In this document: positions 44,518-53,199 of the stretch, piece after piece
Numbering within the stretch: the first letter of the stretch is position 1
How the letters are laid out: each line of letters begins with the position of its first letter
NCBI RefSeq assembly: GCF_028768465.1
Contig: NZ_CP118225.1
Location: 62,001 to 126,000, forward strand
Source: Rhodopirellula sp. P2
Lineage (GTDB): Bacteria; Planctomycetota; Planctomycetia; Pirellulales; Pirellulaceae
Reading direction: 5' to 3'
DNA: 64,000 bases
Translations under genes and position numbers: made by a program
The notes under the pieces: model-generated
The model's input: the letters and a program-made list of their open reading frames with translations, nothing else
The model's database searches: none
Told to the model about the DNA's origin: nothing

Positions 44518-44570
44518 GAATGGCGAGCCGATGATGGTTGAAAAACCAGCCCGCACCGCGACACTGGCAT

Positions 44571-45494
44571 CTACGACTGAATAGCAATCAATGCATTGCG
44601 AAACGTCGTCTCAAAGTAGGAATCGCCGCGATCCGCAAATTTGCTCTGAGATGCGACCGCTTGCCGAATCTCTTCCTTGCCGTACCCAGCGCGCAAGAGC
44701 GAGCATACTATCGCGAAGTCCCGCTTGCTTCGATCGTCCGTGGTTACTGCTAGACGCTGAGTCAGCGGATCAGTTGTTCGCGGTTGATTTGCGAACGTCC
44801 TCCGTACTCTCCCGTCCTGCAACGATTGGGGCGACTGTCGTTTAACCTGTGGGGGAAACGATTCGATAGCAAAGCGACAATCCGGATTGCAGACTCGCAA
44901 CGAGCATCGAGTGGGCTGAGCGCCATTGCGAGCGTTCTTTACATTCAAAAACCCTGGAAGTCGCAGTAGTCGGTTTGCGTCACACGTCGCGTCACAACCG
45001 AGTTGCTTGTAAAGCCGTCTAAGTCTCGCTTCAAGCAAGTCCCGATCGAACGGCAACGAAATATCGAGCGTCTGATCCAGTAGCCAGTAGAGGTGATTGC
45101 CGTTTCCGCTATCGATGATGATGCTCGGGTGAGGAACCCCAGTCTCTTCGCAACGCCATTTTGCTACTTCCGACGTTACGTTGTCCATGTCTGCCCAAAG
45201 GCACCGAGTCTTTACGACATCCGTTTTGCGACCACGACCGTGGGCAACCCTTGGGTTCACGCCAAAAAAGATGTTGGCGTTGTGCATCGTGTTCAGCCTA
45301 TCCAGATAGCGAAGCTGTTCAACGAATCCGTCTTTTGCAAGCCACCTACGCTCGCTTCGCAACACTCGCGACTTCCGTTTACCTGAATCGCCATCGGTCC
45401 AAATTTCTATCGGTCGGACCTCGATTATTTCCCCGGCTCGAAACAGCATGGAACAAAGGAGAGCTGCATCGTTAAGACGAGAAGTGTTAGACAT
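44571..45494 (-). CDS. RepB-type DNA primase
   Basis: 307 residues. The N-terminal two thirds follow the RepB-primase family (PF16793) of plasmids: NIFFGVNPRVA, RCLWADMDNV (metal-binding Asp pair), PSIIIDSGNGNHLYWLL, DATCDANRLLRLPGFLNVKN. The C-terminal part (RSKRDFAIVCSLLRAGYGKEEIRQAV) resembles a PriCT helical domain. It probably primes plasmid or ICE DNA. The ATG at 45494 was chosen; the frame upstream lacks protein character. No helicase is adjacent. Confidence 0.82.
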   Translation of the reverse strand: MSNTSRLNDAALLCSMLFRAGEIIEVRPIEIWTDGDSGKRKSRVLRSERRWLAKDGFVEQLRYLDRLNTMHNANIFFGVNPRVAHGRGRKTDVVKTRCLWADMDNVTSEVAKWRCEETGVPHPSIIIDSGNGNHLYWLLDQTLDISLPFDRDLLEARLRRLYKQLGCDATCDANRLLRLPGFLNVKNARNGAQPTRCSLRVCNPDCRFAIESFPPQVKRQSPQSLQDGRVRRTFANQPRTTDPLTQRLAVTTDDRSKRDFAIVCSLLRAGYGKEEIRQAVASQSKFADRGDSYFETTFRNALIAIQS

Positions 45495-45743
45495 AGTCGC
45501 CTCATATTGAAAACCTCTTTGAAAACCGTTGACCATCACCGGCGTGTCGCAAACGTCGATTCGCGAGACTCCGGCATGTTTGTCCCTTCTGCTCGGTCCC
45601 CTCATGACTTGGCTGTCAGATTTACCACGAAAACGCTGAACAAATCAAAGTTGGATTGCTGACGCAATCAGTGGACAATCGATCCAAAACCGTGCTATTG
45701 AGTCAGCATTGTCAACTGCATCGCCATCAGCGAGGTAACAGTA

Positions 45744-46037
45744 ATGCAAACGCAAGAAGCACACCAAGTACAAGACGAAACCAACCGCCCGGCAATGACG
45801 CAACGTCATGGTCGCTTGACATTGACCATCTGGCCAAATCAAACGGAAAAGGGAACGCGATATTCCACAGAGATCACGCGAACTTGGAAGGATGGTGAAA
45901 ACTATCGCACCACCAGTCGGCTGGACGAGCGAGACCTGCTGGTCGCGGCCCGGCTGGCAATCATGGCCGACGACTGGGTCAACGCGGCACGGCAAGCCGA
46001 CTGGGAACACGCCAGGCAAAATGGCTCATCGCCATAG
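45744..46037 (+). CDS. Small conserved protein of mobile elements
   Basis: 97 residues. GAGGTAACAGT lies directly ahead of the ATG, a good ribosome site. LTLTIWPNQTEKGTRYSTEI, then RTWKDGENYRTTSRL and ERDLLVAARLAIMADDWVNA, resembles small plasmid proteins and shares the beginning of the motif with 32344-32583. Its last 12 bp overlap the convergent kinase of the TerY-P operon. Function unknown. Confidence 0.75.
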   Translation: MQTQEAHQVQDETNRPAMTQRHGRLTLTIWPNQTEKGTRYSTEITRTWKDGENYRTTSRLDERDLLVAARLAIMADDWVNAARQADWEHARQNGSSP

Positions 46038-47669
46038 CCACCATTTCACGAAACGCGCGGTGCCGAGAAACGTGCTGATCAGTAGGACCAGCGACAGCGG
46101 CCAGCCAATGGCCTCGGGTACGGTCGATGGCACCGCGTCTCCATCATGAAACAATCTCACGGCTGCTACCAAGACGAAGGCGAACAACGTCGCTGCGAAA
46201 AGAAAGAGGTGCATCACAATCGCACCGCCCTTCGCGCCAAGCAAGACGCTCGACAAGATTGGGTCGCTAGTGAGTCGTTGGAACTGCGAATCACTCGTCA
46301 TCAGCCGAGCGGATGCGACAAGGCTTGCGATGATTGTGGTCGCGTACAACATCGCGTTGAGTGGACCGTGGTGCAGTGATTCATAGACCGGCTCCATTGG
46401 CTGGAACGCTAGAAGAAATCCGACGAACAGGAAATGGTACGCGAACAAGAGTGGCATGAAGCACAAAGCGAACCTTCCAGCAAAAGCTGGTAGGTGTTGT
46501 ACAACCGCCGGGCCGTTTTCGCGGGCAAATGATGAAATGTACTCCCAGGGGTCGGGCTGCGGCTGTCGAGGCGACGCGTTGCTCCGGCTCCGCTTTTTCC
46601 TCTTTTCTCGCGGAAGGATCGGTTCGGAGACGCTGCCGTCTGGATACTGATTCGTTTCAAAATTCGGCATCGCTACTGGGCGATCTTGCAAAGGATCAGC
46701 GACGTTAGCGTGGGGCTCCGCGATTTTGGGGATGGCGAGGCCCAAAGCCCGCGCGAGTTGGCAACTCGTTGGGCGATCTGATTCGGGACAATCGAAAACA
46801 CTTGTATCTAGCAGGTGCGGTAGTCCAAGTTGTTCGGCCAACGGTTTCACGGAGGTCAACGTTGTATTGCGTTGTTGCCAACTTCCCGGGGCATCCGCGG
46901 GGGGATCGTTTTCCGAAAACGCAAGTAGTTCGAGAAGGAGCATGTCGCGGGCGCGCCGATCGGAATAGGCAAAAGCATGCTCATCGAGACATTCTTCCAG
47001 GTCTTTAGGGCAATAACCTGACATTCCTGTGACGCCTCCATCACCGATCGAGATGCGAGGGTCATCTAGCGTTGGTGATGTTTGGTAAACGAATGCGTCG
47101 AAGTCGATCAAGTTGACCTTTCCGGTCCTTGCATCCAAAATCAAATTGCGGTCGGTCAAATCGCCATGGACGAAACCTTTCGTGCCAATCTCCTCAAAAG
47201 CCGCCAACGTCGCGACTAGATTCTTGGCTGCTCGAACTCTATTTATTGGTGTCGGTAGTCCGTGAACGGCATCTACTCTCCCGTGAAAAGCCCACTTTAC
47301 ACTTCTCCAAGTCTGGCCTGGCACCGCGTCATGAAACGTAGCGATGAAATCGAAATCGCAACCGCTCGGACGACCGTATTGCTGAGTCGTTACCCAAGCA
47401 TGAGGAAGCCCGCGGAATAGTTCAGACTCTTGAAGAACATGTTGACCAATTAACCATTCGGTTCGATGAATGCGAGCTGGTGACGTGCGGTGAGGCTGAA
47501 TGAAACGAAGGTAGGCAACCGTCTCGCCAGATTCGCCAGACATTTCACAAACCGACGCTTCCCCACCGCCTGCGACTTCGCCAAAAGACAAAGGCCAACC
47601 ATCGAGTTCCCAAACTGTGCCATACAGCTCTTGGAGCTGCCGTTTACTTACATCAACCCAGTCCGTCAT
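46026..47669 (-). CDS. Ser/Thr kinase with C-terminal membrane domain (TerY-P triad)
   Basis: 547 residues. A kinase domain spans about 20-290: Gly-rich loop FGEVAGGGEASV, then GFVHGDLTDRNLILD (catalytic Asp) and VNLIDFDAFVY (DFG as DFD). After a linker with a basic stretch (REKRKKRSRS) come four TMs (about 400-547: FALCFMPLLFAYHFLFVGFL; LYATTIIASLVASAR; GGAIVMHLFLFAATLFAFVL; LSLVLLISTFLG). It overlaps the PP2C gene by 4 bp (ATGA). With VWA and PP2C it forms the triad defined by Anantharaman, Iyer and Aravind for Ter-linked stress systems. No other Ter genes are seen. Confidence 0.82.
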   Translation of the reverse strand: MTDWVDVSKRQLQELYGTVWELDGWPLSFGEVAGGGEASVCEMSGESGETVAYLRFIQPHRTSPARIHRTEWLIGQHVLQESELFRGLPHAWVTTQQYGRPSGCDFDFIATFHDAVPGQTWRSVKWAFHGRVDAVHGLPTPINRVRAAKNLVATLAAFEEIGTKGFVHGDLTDRNLILDARTGKVNLIDFDAFVYQTSPTLDDPRISIGDGGVTGMSGYCPKDLEECLDEHAFAYSDRRARDMLLLELLAFSENDPPADAPGSWQQRNTTLTSVKPLAEQLGLPHLLDTSVFDCPESDRPTSCQLARALGLAIPKIAEPHANVADPLQDRPVAMPNFETNQYPDGSVSEPILPREKRKKRSRSNASPRQPQPDPWEYISSFARENGPAVVQHLPAFAGRFALCFMPLLFAYHFLFVGFLLAFQPMEPVYESLHHGPLNAMLYATTIIASLVASARLMTSDSQFQRLTSDPILSSVLLGAKGGAIVMHLFLFAATLFAFVLVAAVRLFHDGDAVPSTVPEAIGWPLSLVLLISTFLGTARFVKWWLWR

Positions 47670-48502
47670 GGCGAGATCACTGCCAGCGTCTGATTGTCGT
47701 CACTAGCACCAGATCGAATCGAAAACTGGAGTAAGTCAGTCGCCACTGTGCATCGGTCGCGATCGACACAGCGACGCATGACGTCGATCGCCTGCGAACA
47801 ATCGCGCTCAATCGAACCGGTCACACCATCGGTGAACAAGTAGAGCTGATTTGCCGAAGCGAACTGGTGGCGATATTGGGGCTCGGCAACATTTGTCATT
47901 GCTCCCAAGCAGGTCACTGGGCCCGAACTTGATGGAAGATACATCATCGGAACGCATCCGCGATCAAAGTCGCGAACAAATCCACCATCACCGATACCGT
48001 CCAAGAAAATCTGATCGCCAGCCTGCCAAGCGATCATCACCGTCGTCTGAAAGAGTCGGCCCGCTTGAACGAATCGAGTCCAATGGCTTTCCGGCACTTG
48101 ATCTGGGCGACAAAGGCGAGCGTCACCCAATATGCGTTCGCCAATTGCGAGAAATGTTTCAGCACACTCCGAGATTGGGCTGCGTTGCTTCTGGTCCTCG
48201 GTCCGGACGAGCGCAGCAACGGACGCGTAGCAAGCTAGTCGGCTGCCCAGCTTTGACTCGAACGATGCGCTGACGCCATCCGCGATAGCGACTGCCCACT
48301 TGATATCGCCGTCGCCAAGGGGAACGAACGCGAGGAAAGAGTCGCGATTGGTTTCCTTGTTTCCGTGATCGGACGCGACTGAGAGCACCGACTTGCCCGT
48401 TTCAAGAAAGCCGGGTGATTCCAGAACGGTTCCACGCTCGGCCAAAGCATCGCTGTTGGCGGAAATCGTGTCAGACAAACTTTCAAGTAGAGGACTTTCC
48501 AT
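47666..48502 (-). CDS. PP2C-family Ser/Thr phosphatase (TerY-P triad)
   Basis: 278 residues. The PP2C motifs are present: ASDHGNKETNRDSF (motif with the first metal Asp region), WAVAIADGVSASFESKLG (metal DG), FLDGIGDGGFV, LYLFTDGVTGSI and SDDNQTLAVI (DN metal pair). It would reverse kinase action on the VWA protein or its own partners. The ATG at 48502 was chosen since the frame further upstream overlaps the VWA gene. It lies 19 bp after the VWA stop and overlaps the kinase start by 4 bp. Confidence 0.85.
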   Translation of the reverse strand: MESPLLESLSDTISANSDALAERGTVLESPGFLETGKSVLSVASDHGNKETNRDSFLAFVPLGDGDIKWAVAIADGVSASFESKLGSRLACYASVAALVRTEDQKQRSPISECAETFLAIGERILGDARLCRPDQVPESHWTRFVQAGRLFQTTVMIAWQAGDQIFLDGIGDGGFVRDFDRGCVPMMYLPSSSGPVTCLGAMTNVAEPQYRHQFASANQLYLFTDGVTGSIERDCSQAIDVMRRCVDRDRCTVATDLLQFSIRSGASDDNQTLAVISP

Positions 48503-48521
48503 CTTAGTTCGCAGGCCCTTC

Positions 48522-49373
48522 CTAACGCGGCCGTCGTTTTCGCTCGAGATCGCCGACGGCCCGGAAGATTTCAGCGGCAGTAGACGATCCAGAACTCGCT
48601 GCCTTCGACAGGAACTGTGCCAACATGGATGCATTCGATACATCGAAGTACGCAGGTCGGTTTGATTCGTCGTCAATGCTCGCCAAACGCTTCAACAAGT
48701 TGACGTCAGGCTGATCGCCGCCAAATTCTATTCCGACCGTTAGAATAAGTGGCGGCGCGCCGATGGACAGTTTCATCGTTTTGATGCGATCGGCGATAGG
48801 AATAGGGTCATGATTCTTCGCTTTGTCGAATCCATCCGACATAAAAATCACAAGCGGAACCGGGTGTGCCTTCGGCATCTCATGGAAGCGGAGATAGTTC
48901 TTCTCGTAGTGCTGTAGCACGGCCTCAATCGTCCAAAGTGCTCGGTAGTACTTCGTGCGATCTGACGTCCCGGCAAAGTCAATCGAGTCGGCAGGGAAAT
49001 CAAGGATCGGCACACCGAAAGTTTCTTTGTCGTAGTTGACGTACGTGCCGAATGAAAACACCACCACATCAAAATCAGAACTTCCGTCGCATTGCACCAC
49101 CATTTCAGCAAGCATGTCTTTGACGGCGTTCGTTGCGGCCTCGGCCTTTCCGTCATGCGACATTGAACGGCTATCATCGACAGCGAGTATCACTAGCTGC
49201 GGACTGAAGCCCCTGGCTTGCCGCTTGTTCGGGTCAACACGGCCTGCATACTTTGGAAGCGGAATCGGCGCGTGGAAAATCGAGTCGTAATCAATATCGA
49301 CTAAGTCTTCGGGCCGTACGACGGTCGAGGAATCGACGGATTCATCGTATTTGTCAGAACGATTTCGTGACAT
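48522..49373 (-). CDS. VWA-domain protein (TerY-like, TerY-P triad)
   Basis: 283 residues. After about 55 residues with a low-complexity start, the VWA domain carries an intact MIDAS: LAVDDSRSMS (DxSxS), the Thr position in DFAGTSDRTKYY and IFMSDGFDKAK (Asp). The C-terminus is polar. It is the first gene of the triad operon. TerY-type proteins bind metal and partner proteins; the Ser/Thr-rich start (DESVDSSTVV) may be a phosphorylation site, which is inference. Confidence 0.85.
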   Translation of the reverse strand: MSRNRSDKYDESVDSSTVVRPEDLVDIDYDSIFHAPIPLPKYAGRVDPNKRQARGFSPQLVILAVDDSRSMSHDGKAEAATNAVKDMLAEMVVQCDGSSDFDVVVFSFGTYVNYDKETFGVPILDFPADSIDFAGTSDRTKYYRALWTIEAVLQHYEKNYLRFHEMPKAHPVPLVIFMSDGFDKAKNHDPIPIADRIKTMKLSIGAPPLILTVGIEFGGDQPDVNLLKRLASIDDESNRPAYFDVSNASMLAQFLSKAASSGSSTAAEIFRAVGDLERKRRPR

Positions 49374-50060
49374 CTCTATACCTCTTGAAGTTGTCGAGGG
49401 ATGCGGTGGAGTCCATGAGCGGAACGGATTCGCAGACGATGCTGCTCCGGACCAAGTGCTGTGATGCTCGTGTCGATGTGATTGGCAACGTTGGTCGGAG
49501 TCGCATTGCGGTTTGCAAATCGACTAGGCCAAATGACCAGATTCTACTCGCCAGTAGAACGCTCCGAGGAACTTGAGATTGGCGAGACCAGTCACTGGGG
49601 TTGTTGTTCGACGAATCTTGCCCAAAAAAATGGAATATCCACCCAAAACCGGGGCGGTAAGCCGATCAACTCAAACGTCGTTGCCGGAGGTGGCCACCTT
49701 TATCCCACGACCCCACCACTGAAGCTCGCCGAAAGGCTCGCGTCATCCCCGGCTGAGGAAGCAACCCTTCTCCGCCGCATCCGGCTCCACCTGTTCGCTC
49801 CGCATCACGAGAGTCCAGGTCCGCTTCGCTCTCCACCTGGACACTCGCTCACTGCGCCCACCTAACACCCACCTGCCGGCTGCGGCTCCGAAGCGTTGCT
49901 GTCCTTTTTTTATGCTTCCTATTGCGTGGGCCTCGCCAGGGATGACTGTAGGAGGCCCACTCAACAGGAAGCATGTTGTTGATTTGGGTCTCCGATTCGA
50001 TTCAGCCAGTTTGAACGGCTGATGTAATGTTGAAACGTAGAAAGAACAGGAGCCAAGACC
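49374..50060. other. Gene-free spacer, C-rich
   Basis: 686 bp between the VWA start and the gene at 50061. The part 49690-49910 is strikingly rich in CCACC, CTCC and CACCTG and resembles the stretch 58395-58600, also C-rich and non-coding. It ends with a T run (49906-49912). No credible gene is seen; frames on the minus strand there are low-complexity. It must hold the promoter of the triad and of 50061. Confidence 0.5.
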
Positions 50061-50621
50061 ATGGCCATTACCGTAAGAGAAAAGGAACATTGGAAAGAAC
50101 GAATCATTCGCAAGATTGACCAAGCGATTGAGGCGATCTGCGCAGCAGAGAACCCGAACTTTCTGGAGAAGATTCGCAAAGAAGCGAACGACCAGGCGTT
50201 GGAGTCGCTGGGCATTGCACATTTGGTGAAAGAAATCAAGTCACTCGGAACGCAACGGGAAACTCTCGATATTGAGCGTCGTAACATTCTCAAGCAGGTG
50301 CTTGCGAAGATTCAAGGCGTGGACGTTGAGTCGCTTACCAAGATCGTCCATTCGTTTAGAGACTACGAAATTCAAGCGGCAGTCAATCGACGCGCTGCCT
50401 TGATGGAAACGGAGTTGTTGGCCGAAAACGATATTGGCAAGCGGATTCTGAAGTTGCGTGAAGAGAAGGAAGAATTGCTCGACACCGTTTGGCTCGCAAC
50501 ATCGCCCAAGCAGGTCAAGCAATTGTGGCAAACTGTTTCCGATGTGTTGAAACAAGAGCCGACTGACTTGCAGCGTGAAGCGATGGGAATCGAGCCATTG
50601 GATGAACCGAACGAGAAGTAA
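50061..50621 (+). CDS. Hypothetical coiled-coil protein
   Basis: 186 residues, charged and helical throughout: KEHWKERIIRKIDQAIEAIC, LGTQRETLDIERRNILKQVL and FRDYEIQAAVNRRAALMETE. AGGAG lies 10 bases ahead of the ATG. No family is recognised. It ends 6 bp before a 27-bp perfect hairpin that is repeated at 58291. Confidence 0.7.
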   Translation: MAITVREKEHWKERIIRKIDQAIEAICAAENPNFLEKIRKEANDQALESLGIAHLVKEIKSLGTQRETLDIERRNILKQVLAKIQGVDVESLTKIVHSFRDYEIQAAVNRRAALMETELLAENDIGKRILKLREEKEELLDTVWLATSPKQVKQLWQTVSDVLKQEPTDLQREAMGIEPLDEPNEK

Positions 50622-50627
50622 GCAGTT

Positions 50628-50654
50628 GGACCGGTCGCACGATGCGACCGGTCC
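50628..50654. terminator. Hairpin, copy 1 of a repeated 27-bp palindrome
   Basis: GGACCGGTCGCA and TGCGACCGGTCC pair perfectly over CGA. It follows the stop at 50621 directly and the next bases are ATTTTCTG, so it may terminate. An identical 27-bp copy lies at 58291-58317, upstream of the AAA ATPase gene, where it cannot terminate that gene; a related hairpin (TGCGACCGG) is at 59481-59506. Confidence 0.65.
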
Positions 50655-50739
50655 ATTTTCTGTGTTGCCACTAGGTCTAATTTGTGAGAATGTGCAGCTC
50701 GCGATAAACGGGATTATCGTGCATTGACCGAGATCGCCT

Positions 50740-51711
50740 GTGACCACAAAACCAGACTATTTTCCTACCACAATCGAGGCCGAATTATCGACGTCCGTAC
50801 TCGATTCGCTTACGGCGATTCCGGAGGAAAGCGTGTGGCTTGCCAAACTCAAGAGCCGGCGAACCCAGACTGCCTACAGACGCGACGTCGAAGATTTCAT
50901 GAGATTCGCGGGAATCACTTCGTCCGAACAGCTACGCCGAGTTGACCACCGACCCGTGATCGCTTGGGAATCGCACATGCGCGAGTATCAACAATTGAAG
51001 GCTTCGACGATCCGACGTCGGCTTGCCGCTCTATCAAGTCTCTACAAGCACCTCGTTCAACATGGCGTGGTGCGAAACAATCCCGTGCGTGATGTCGAGC
51101 GCCCGCGAGTTAGCCGCAATCAGGGAAAAACGCTTGCATTTTCCCAGCGTCAGGCTCGGCGATTGCTGGACGCTCCGTCACCGCACACAATTCAAGGATT
51201 GCGAGACCGAGCGATTCTGGCCATCGGGTTGCAGGTCGGACTTCGGCGGGCTGAAGTTGCTCGCTTGCGTGTCCGCGATCTTCATCAGAATCGTGGACTC
51301 GATTCGATTTGGGTCAATCGCAAAGGTGGGGCGTGTGAATCGGTGGCCATCCATCCGCAGGTGGCCAACCGAATCCGAGATTACCTGAGGGCCACAGGCC
51401 ATGAAAATCAGACCGAGACAGCGATGTTTAGGCCTCTTCGTGGCAATGGAAAATGCGGACCTCCGAATCGTGCGTTACACCCGGACGCTGTCAACCGTAT
51501 CCTGAAGAAGTACAGCCGTAGCTTGAAACTGCCGGCTGGATTCTCCGCCCACTCGATGCGCGCCACGTTCATCACGACAGCGCTCGACAATGGCGCGAAT
51601 CTGGAAGATGTCCAGCGGGATGTCGGACACGCGGACCCATCAACGACCAAGCTGTATGACCGTCGCGGCCACAATCCAGAGAAGAGTGCGTCTTTCTTCG
51701 CGAGCTACTGA
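50740..51711 (+). CDS. XerC/D-like tyrosine recombinase
   Basis: 323 residues from a GTG start. A SAM-like N-terminal domain (RTQTAYRRDVEDFMRFAGI) is followed by the catalytic domain with Arg I in GLRRAEVARLRV, HSMRATF (His and Arg II), and GHADPSTTKLYDRR (His and nucleophile Tyr). This is the compact 300-aa XerC layout, so it is more likely a resolvase of plasmid-like forms than the island integrase. No matching dif-like site was identified. It lies about 6 kb from rep and par. Confidence 0.88.
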   Translation: MTTKPDYFPTTIEAELSTSVLDSLTAIPEESVWLAKLKSRRTQTAYRRDVEDFMRFAGITSSEQLRRVDHRPVIAWESHMREYQQLKASTIRRRLAALSSLYKHLVQHGVVRNNPVRDVERPRVSRNQGKTLAFSQRQARRLLDAPSPHTIQGLRDRAILAIGLQVGLRRAEVARLRVRDLHQNRGLDSIWVNRKGGACESVAIHPQVANRIRDYLRATGHENQTETAMFRPLRGNGKCGPPNRALHPDAVNRILKKYSRSLKLPAGFSAHSMRATFITTALDNGANLEDVQRDVGHADPSTTKLYDRRGHNPEKSASFFASY

Positions 51712-51915
51712 CTACCGGATCATCTCAGCGACTGCCCTGAAAATTGATCGATCGAACAGTCGATAGTCAATCACCGCGGCGATGACCGCACCGGCGGTGA
51801 TCAGGAAGCACATTCGCGTCCTGCTTGATTCAGGTTTCAACACGTATCCACTCAAGTTATCTCGCCAGGCACGAGTGGTCTGGACGATCGGTATTCCATT
51901 TCTTGATTGATTCAT
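51712..51915 (-). CDS. Small possible membrane protein
   Basis: 67 residues from ATG 51915, with one likely TM (about 38-55, MCFLITAGAVIAAVIDY). Its stop is adjacent to the recombinase stop. No ribosome site is clear and no family is recognised, so this is the weakest of the coding calls here. Confidence 0.4.
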   Translation of the reverse strand: MNQSRNGIPIVQTTRAWRDNLSGYVLKPESSRTRMCFLITAGAVIAAVIDYRLFDRSIFRAVAEMIR

Positions 51916-52065
51916 GTCGCTATCGTTGCCACAGTTTCGCTCTGGACGCAACCATCGCGAACACACGGGCCACCCATTCCCTCCGTCTCGGTCACCACCG
52001 AGCTAATTGTGAGCGATTGAAAACGATGCTTTTCATTGGGAATCAATTTGTGGTACACGGATTGA

Positions 52066-52353
52066 ATGCGCAACGCTTACGTAGGAATCGCCAACTCTGG
52101 GAATCTTGAGTGTCTTCATGCCGAGGACACTCACACGATCAAGTTCCTGCGCCGACGCATCGAGCGCCGGAAGCGAGCCGGTGATGTCTGCTTTTGGGCC
52201 GTGCTGGATGTTCGATTCGCGTCGGTGATCACGATGGAACTTTCGAGCGGAAACCATGCTCAGGCTTTCACACTCTTACAGGCACTCGCGGACGACATCG
52301 GTCGTATCCTGCCGGAAGTGGTCGATCCACTCTCCGAAGTGGTTGCCGAATAG
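52066..52353 (+). CDS. Hypothetical small protein overlapping the 52260-53024 gene
   Basis: 95 residues: a start with AEDTHTIKFLRRRIERRKRA and VCFWAVLDVRFASVITMEL, then a helical tail. Composition is protein-like, but there is no clear ribosome site. Its last 94 bp overlap the opposite-strand gene at its 3' end. It may be real, or only the shadow of the other gene's tail. Confidence 0.4.
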   Translation: MRNAYVGIANSGNLECLHAEDTHTIKFLRRRIERRKRAGDVCFWAVLDVRFASVITMELSSGNHAQAFTLLQALADDIGRILPEVVDPLSEVVAE

Positions 52354-53024
52354 AGGCTGCTGTTCGCGTCGTCGACCGTCAGTTCTTGACCAAACGGCTT
52401 GGTAATTCTGCGACGCACCGGGATGCACTTGTAATCGAGCGCCGCGAAACCCGCCGCCTTGCGCTTTCGATTCACTGCTCTCAGAATGGTCAACAGCTGC
52501 TCTCGGACCGGGCGGTAAGGCTGGAAGCAAACGCTGCGGAATTCGTCTTCGAGTTGATCTTTCCTCCGTCTCAACGCCAGTTCAAGCAGGTGAGCTCGCA
52601 GCGCTGTTGCGGTGCATTTGTCGATCCTGACCAGGGTGTGCCATTTACCAGTCCGACCGCAGGCGGTGCGGCGAACCGAGTACCCTCCGAACTGAATTCC
52701 TATGCGACGACAGTCACGCAACTGTCGGCCGGAATGAGACTCGAAGAACGCGTGTTGACCATGAGTTGCGACGAGAATGAACTGCCGCTCGTAGCGAAGA
52801 TAGTGAACCGATGCGAAGCCCGCTTGTTTGCGGCGTGACCTCTCCCAACGTTTGCAGTCTATTCCGTAGCGATCAATCAGTTTCGCATCAATCGACTCAG
52901 GATACTTTCCGTCCGGGATTCTTCCGGTGACGTAAAAGTAGTGACCCGTGTTTACGTATCGAACCAGTTGTTCAATGAAACCGTCGATGCTGGCCGCGAC
53001 GTAGCGGTACTTCCAAGACGCCAT
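52260..53024 (-). CDS. Unrecognised basic protein, candidate partner of the structured region
   Basis: 254 residues, basic and Tyr/Arg-rich: MASWKYRYVAASIDGFIEQL, HYFYVTGRIPDGKYPESIDA, RYERQFILVATHGQHAFFES, IGIQFGGYSVRR, and a C-terminal helical block (LLTILRAVNRKRKAAGFAAL). I recall similar proteins in planctomycetes, annotated only as hypothetical, but no named family. No TM or signal peptide. The ATG at 53024 was chosen since the frame upstream falls in a hairpin (53060-53089). The last 45 residues are low-complexity and overlap the + strand gene at 52066. RNA binding is inferred from charge and its position beside the hairpin-rich stretch. Confidence 0.6.
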   Translation of the reverse strand: MASWKYRYVAASIDGFIEQLVRYVNTGHYFYVTGRIPDGKYPESIDAKLIDRYGIDCKRWERSRRKQAGFASVHYLRYERQFILVATHGQHAFFESHSGRQLRDCRRIGIQFGGYSVRRTACGRTGKWHTLVRIDKCTATALRAHLLELALRRRKDQLEDEFRSVCFQPYRPVREQLLTILRAVNRKRKAAGFAALDYKCIPVRRRITKPFGQELTVDDANSSLYSATTSESGSTTSGRIRPMSSASACKSVKA

Positions 53025-53059
53025 TACTGCTCCGACGCGTTGATTCTTGACAAAATGAT

Positions 53060-53089
53060 GAGGAGTTTGTTTGTGGCACAAATCTCCTC
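53060..53089. promoter_or_regulatory. Hairpin in the leader of the 52260-53024 gene
   Basis: GAGGAGTTTGT (53060-53070) pairs with ACAAATCTCCTC (53078-53089) with one bulged base. It lies 35 bp ahead of the start codon on the minus strand and could control translation or mark an RNA end. Confidence 0.5.
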
Positions 53090-53199
53090 GAAAAGCCAAT
53101 CGTCATTCGATCGAAATCCTCCTCTAAAACGTGGCGCAAATCCCGAGGCGTGTGCAGCCGGCTCCGCATCCTGCTTTGCCGAGCACACTCAACTGGCGA

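Noticed and set aside
49743-50222. 159-codon minus-strand frame before the gene at 50061
   Set aside because: It crosses the C-rich non-coding stretch and the start of a well-supported + strand gene.
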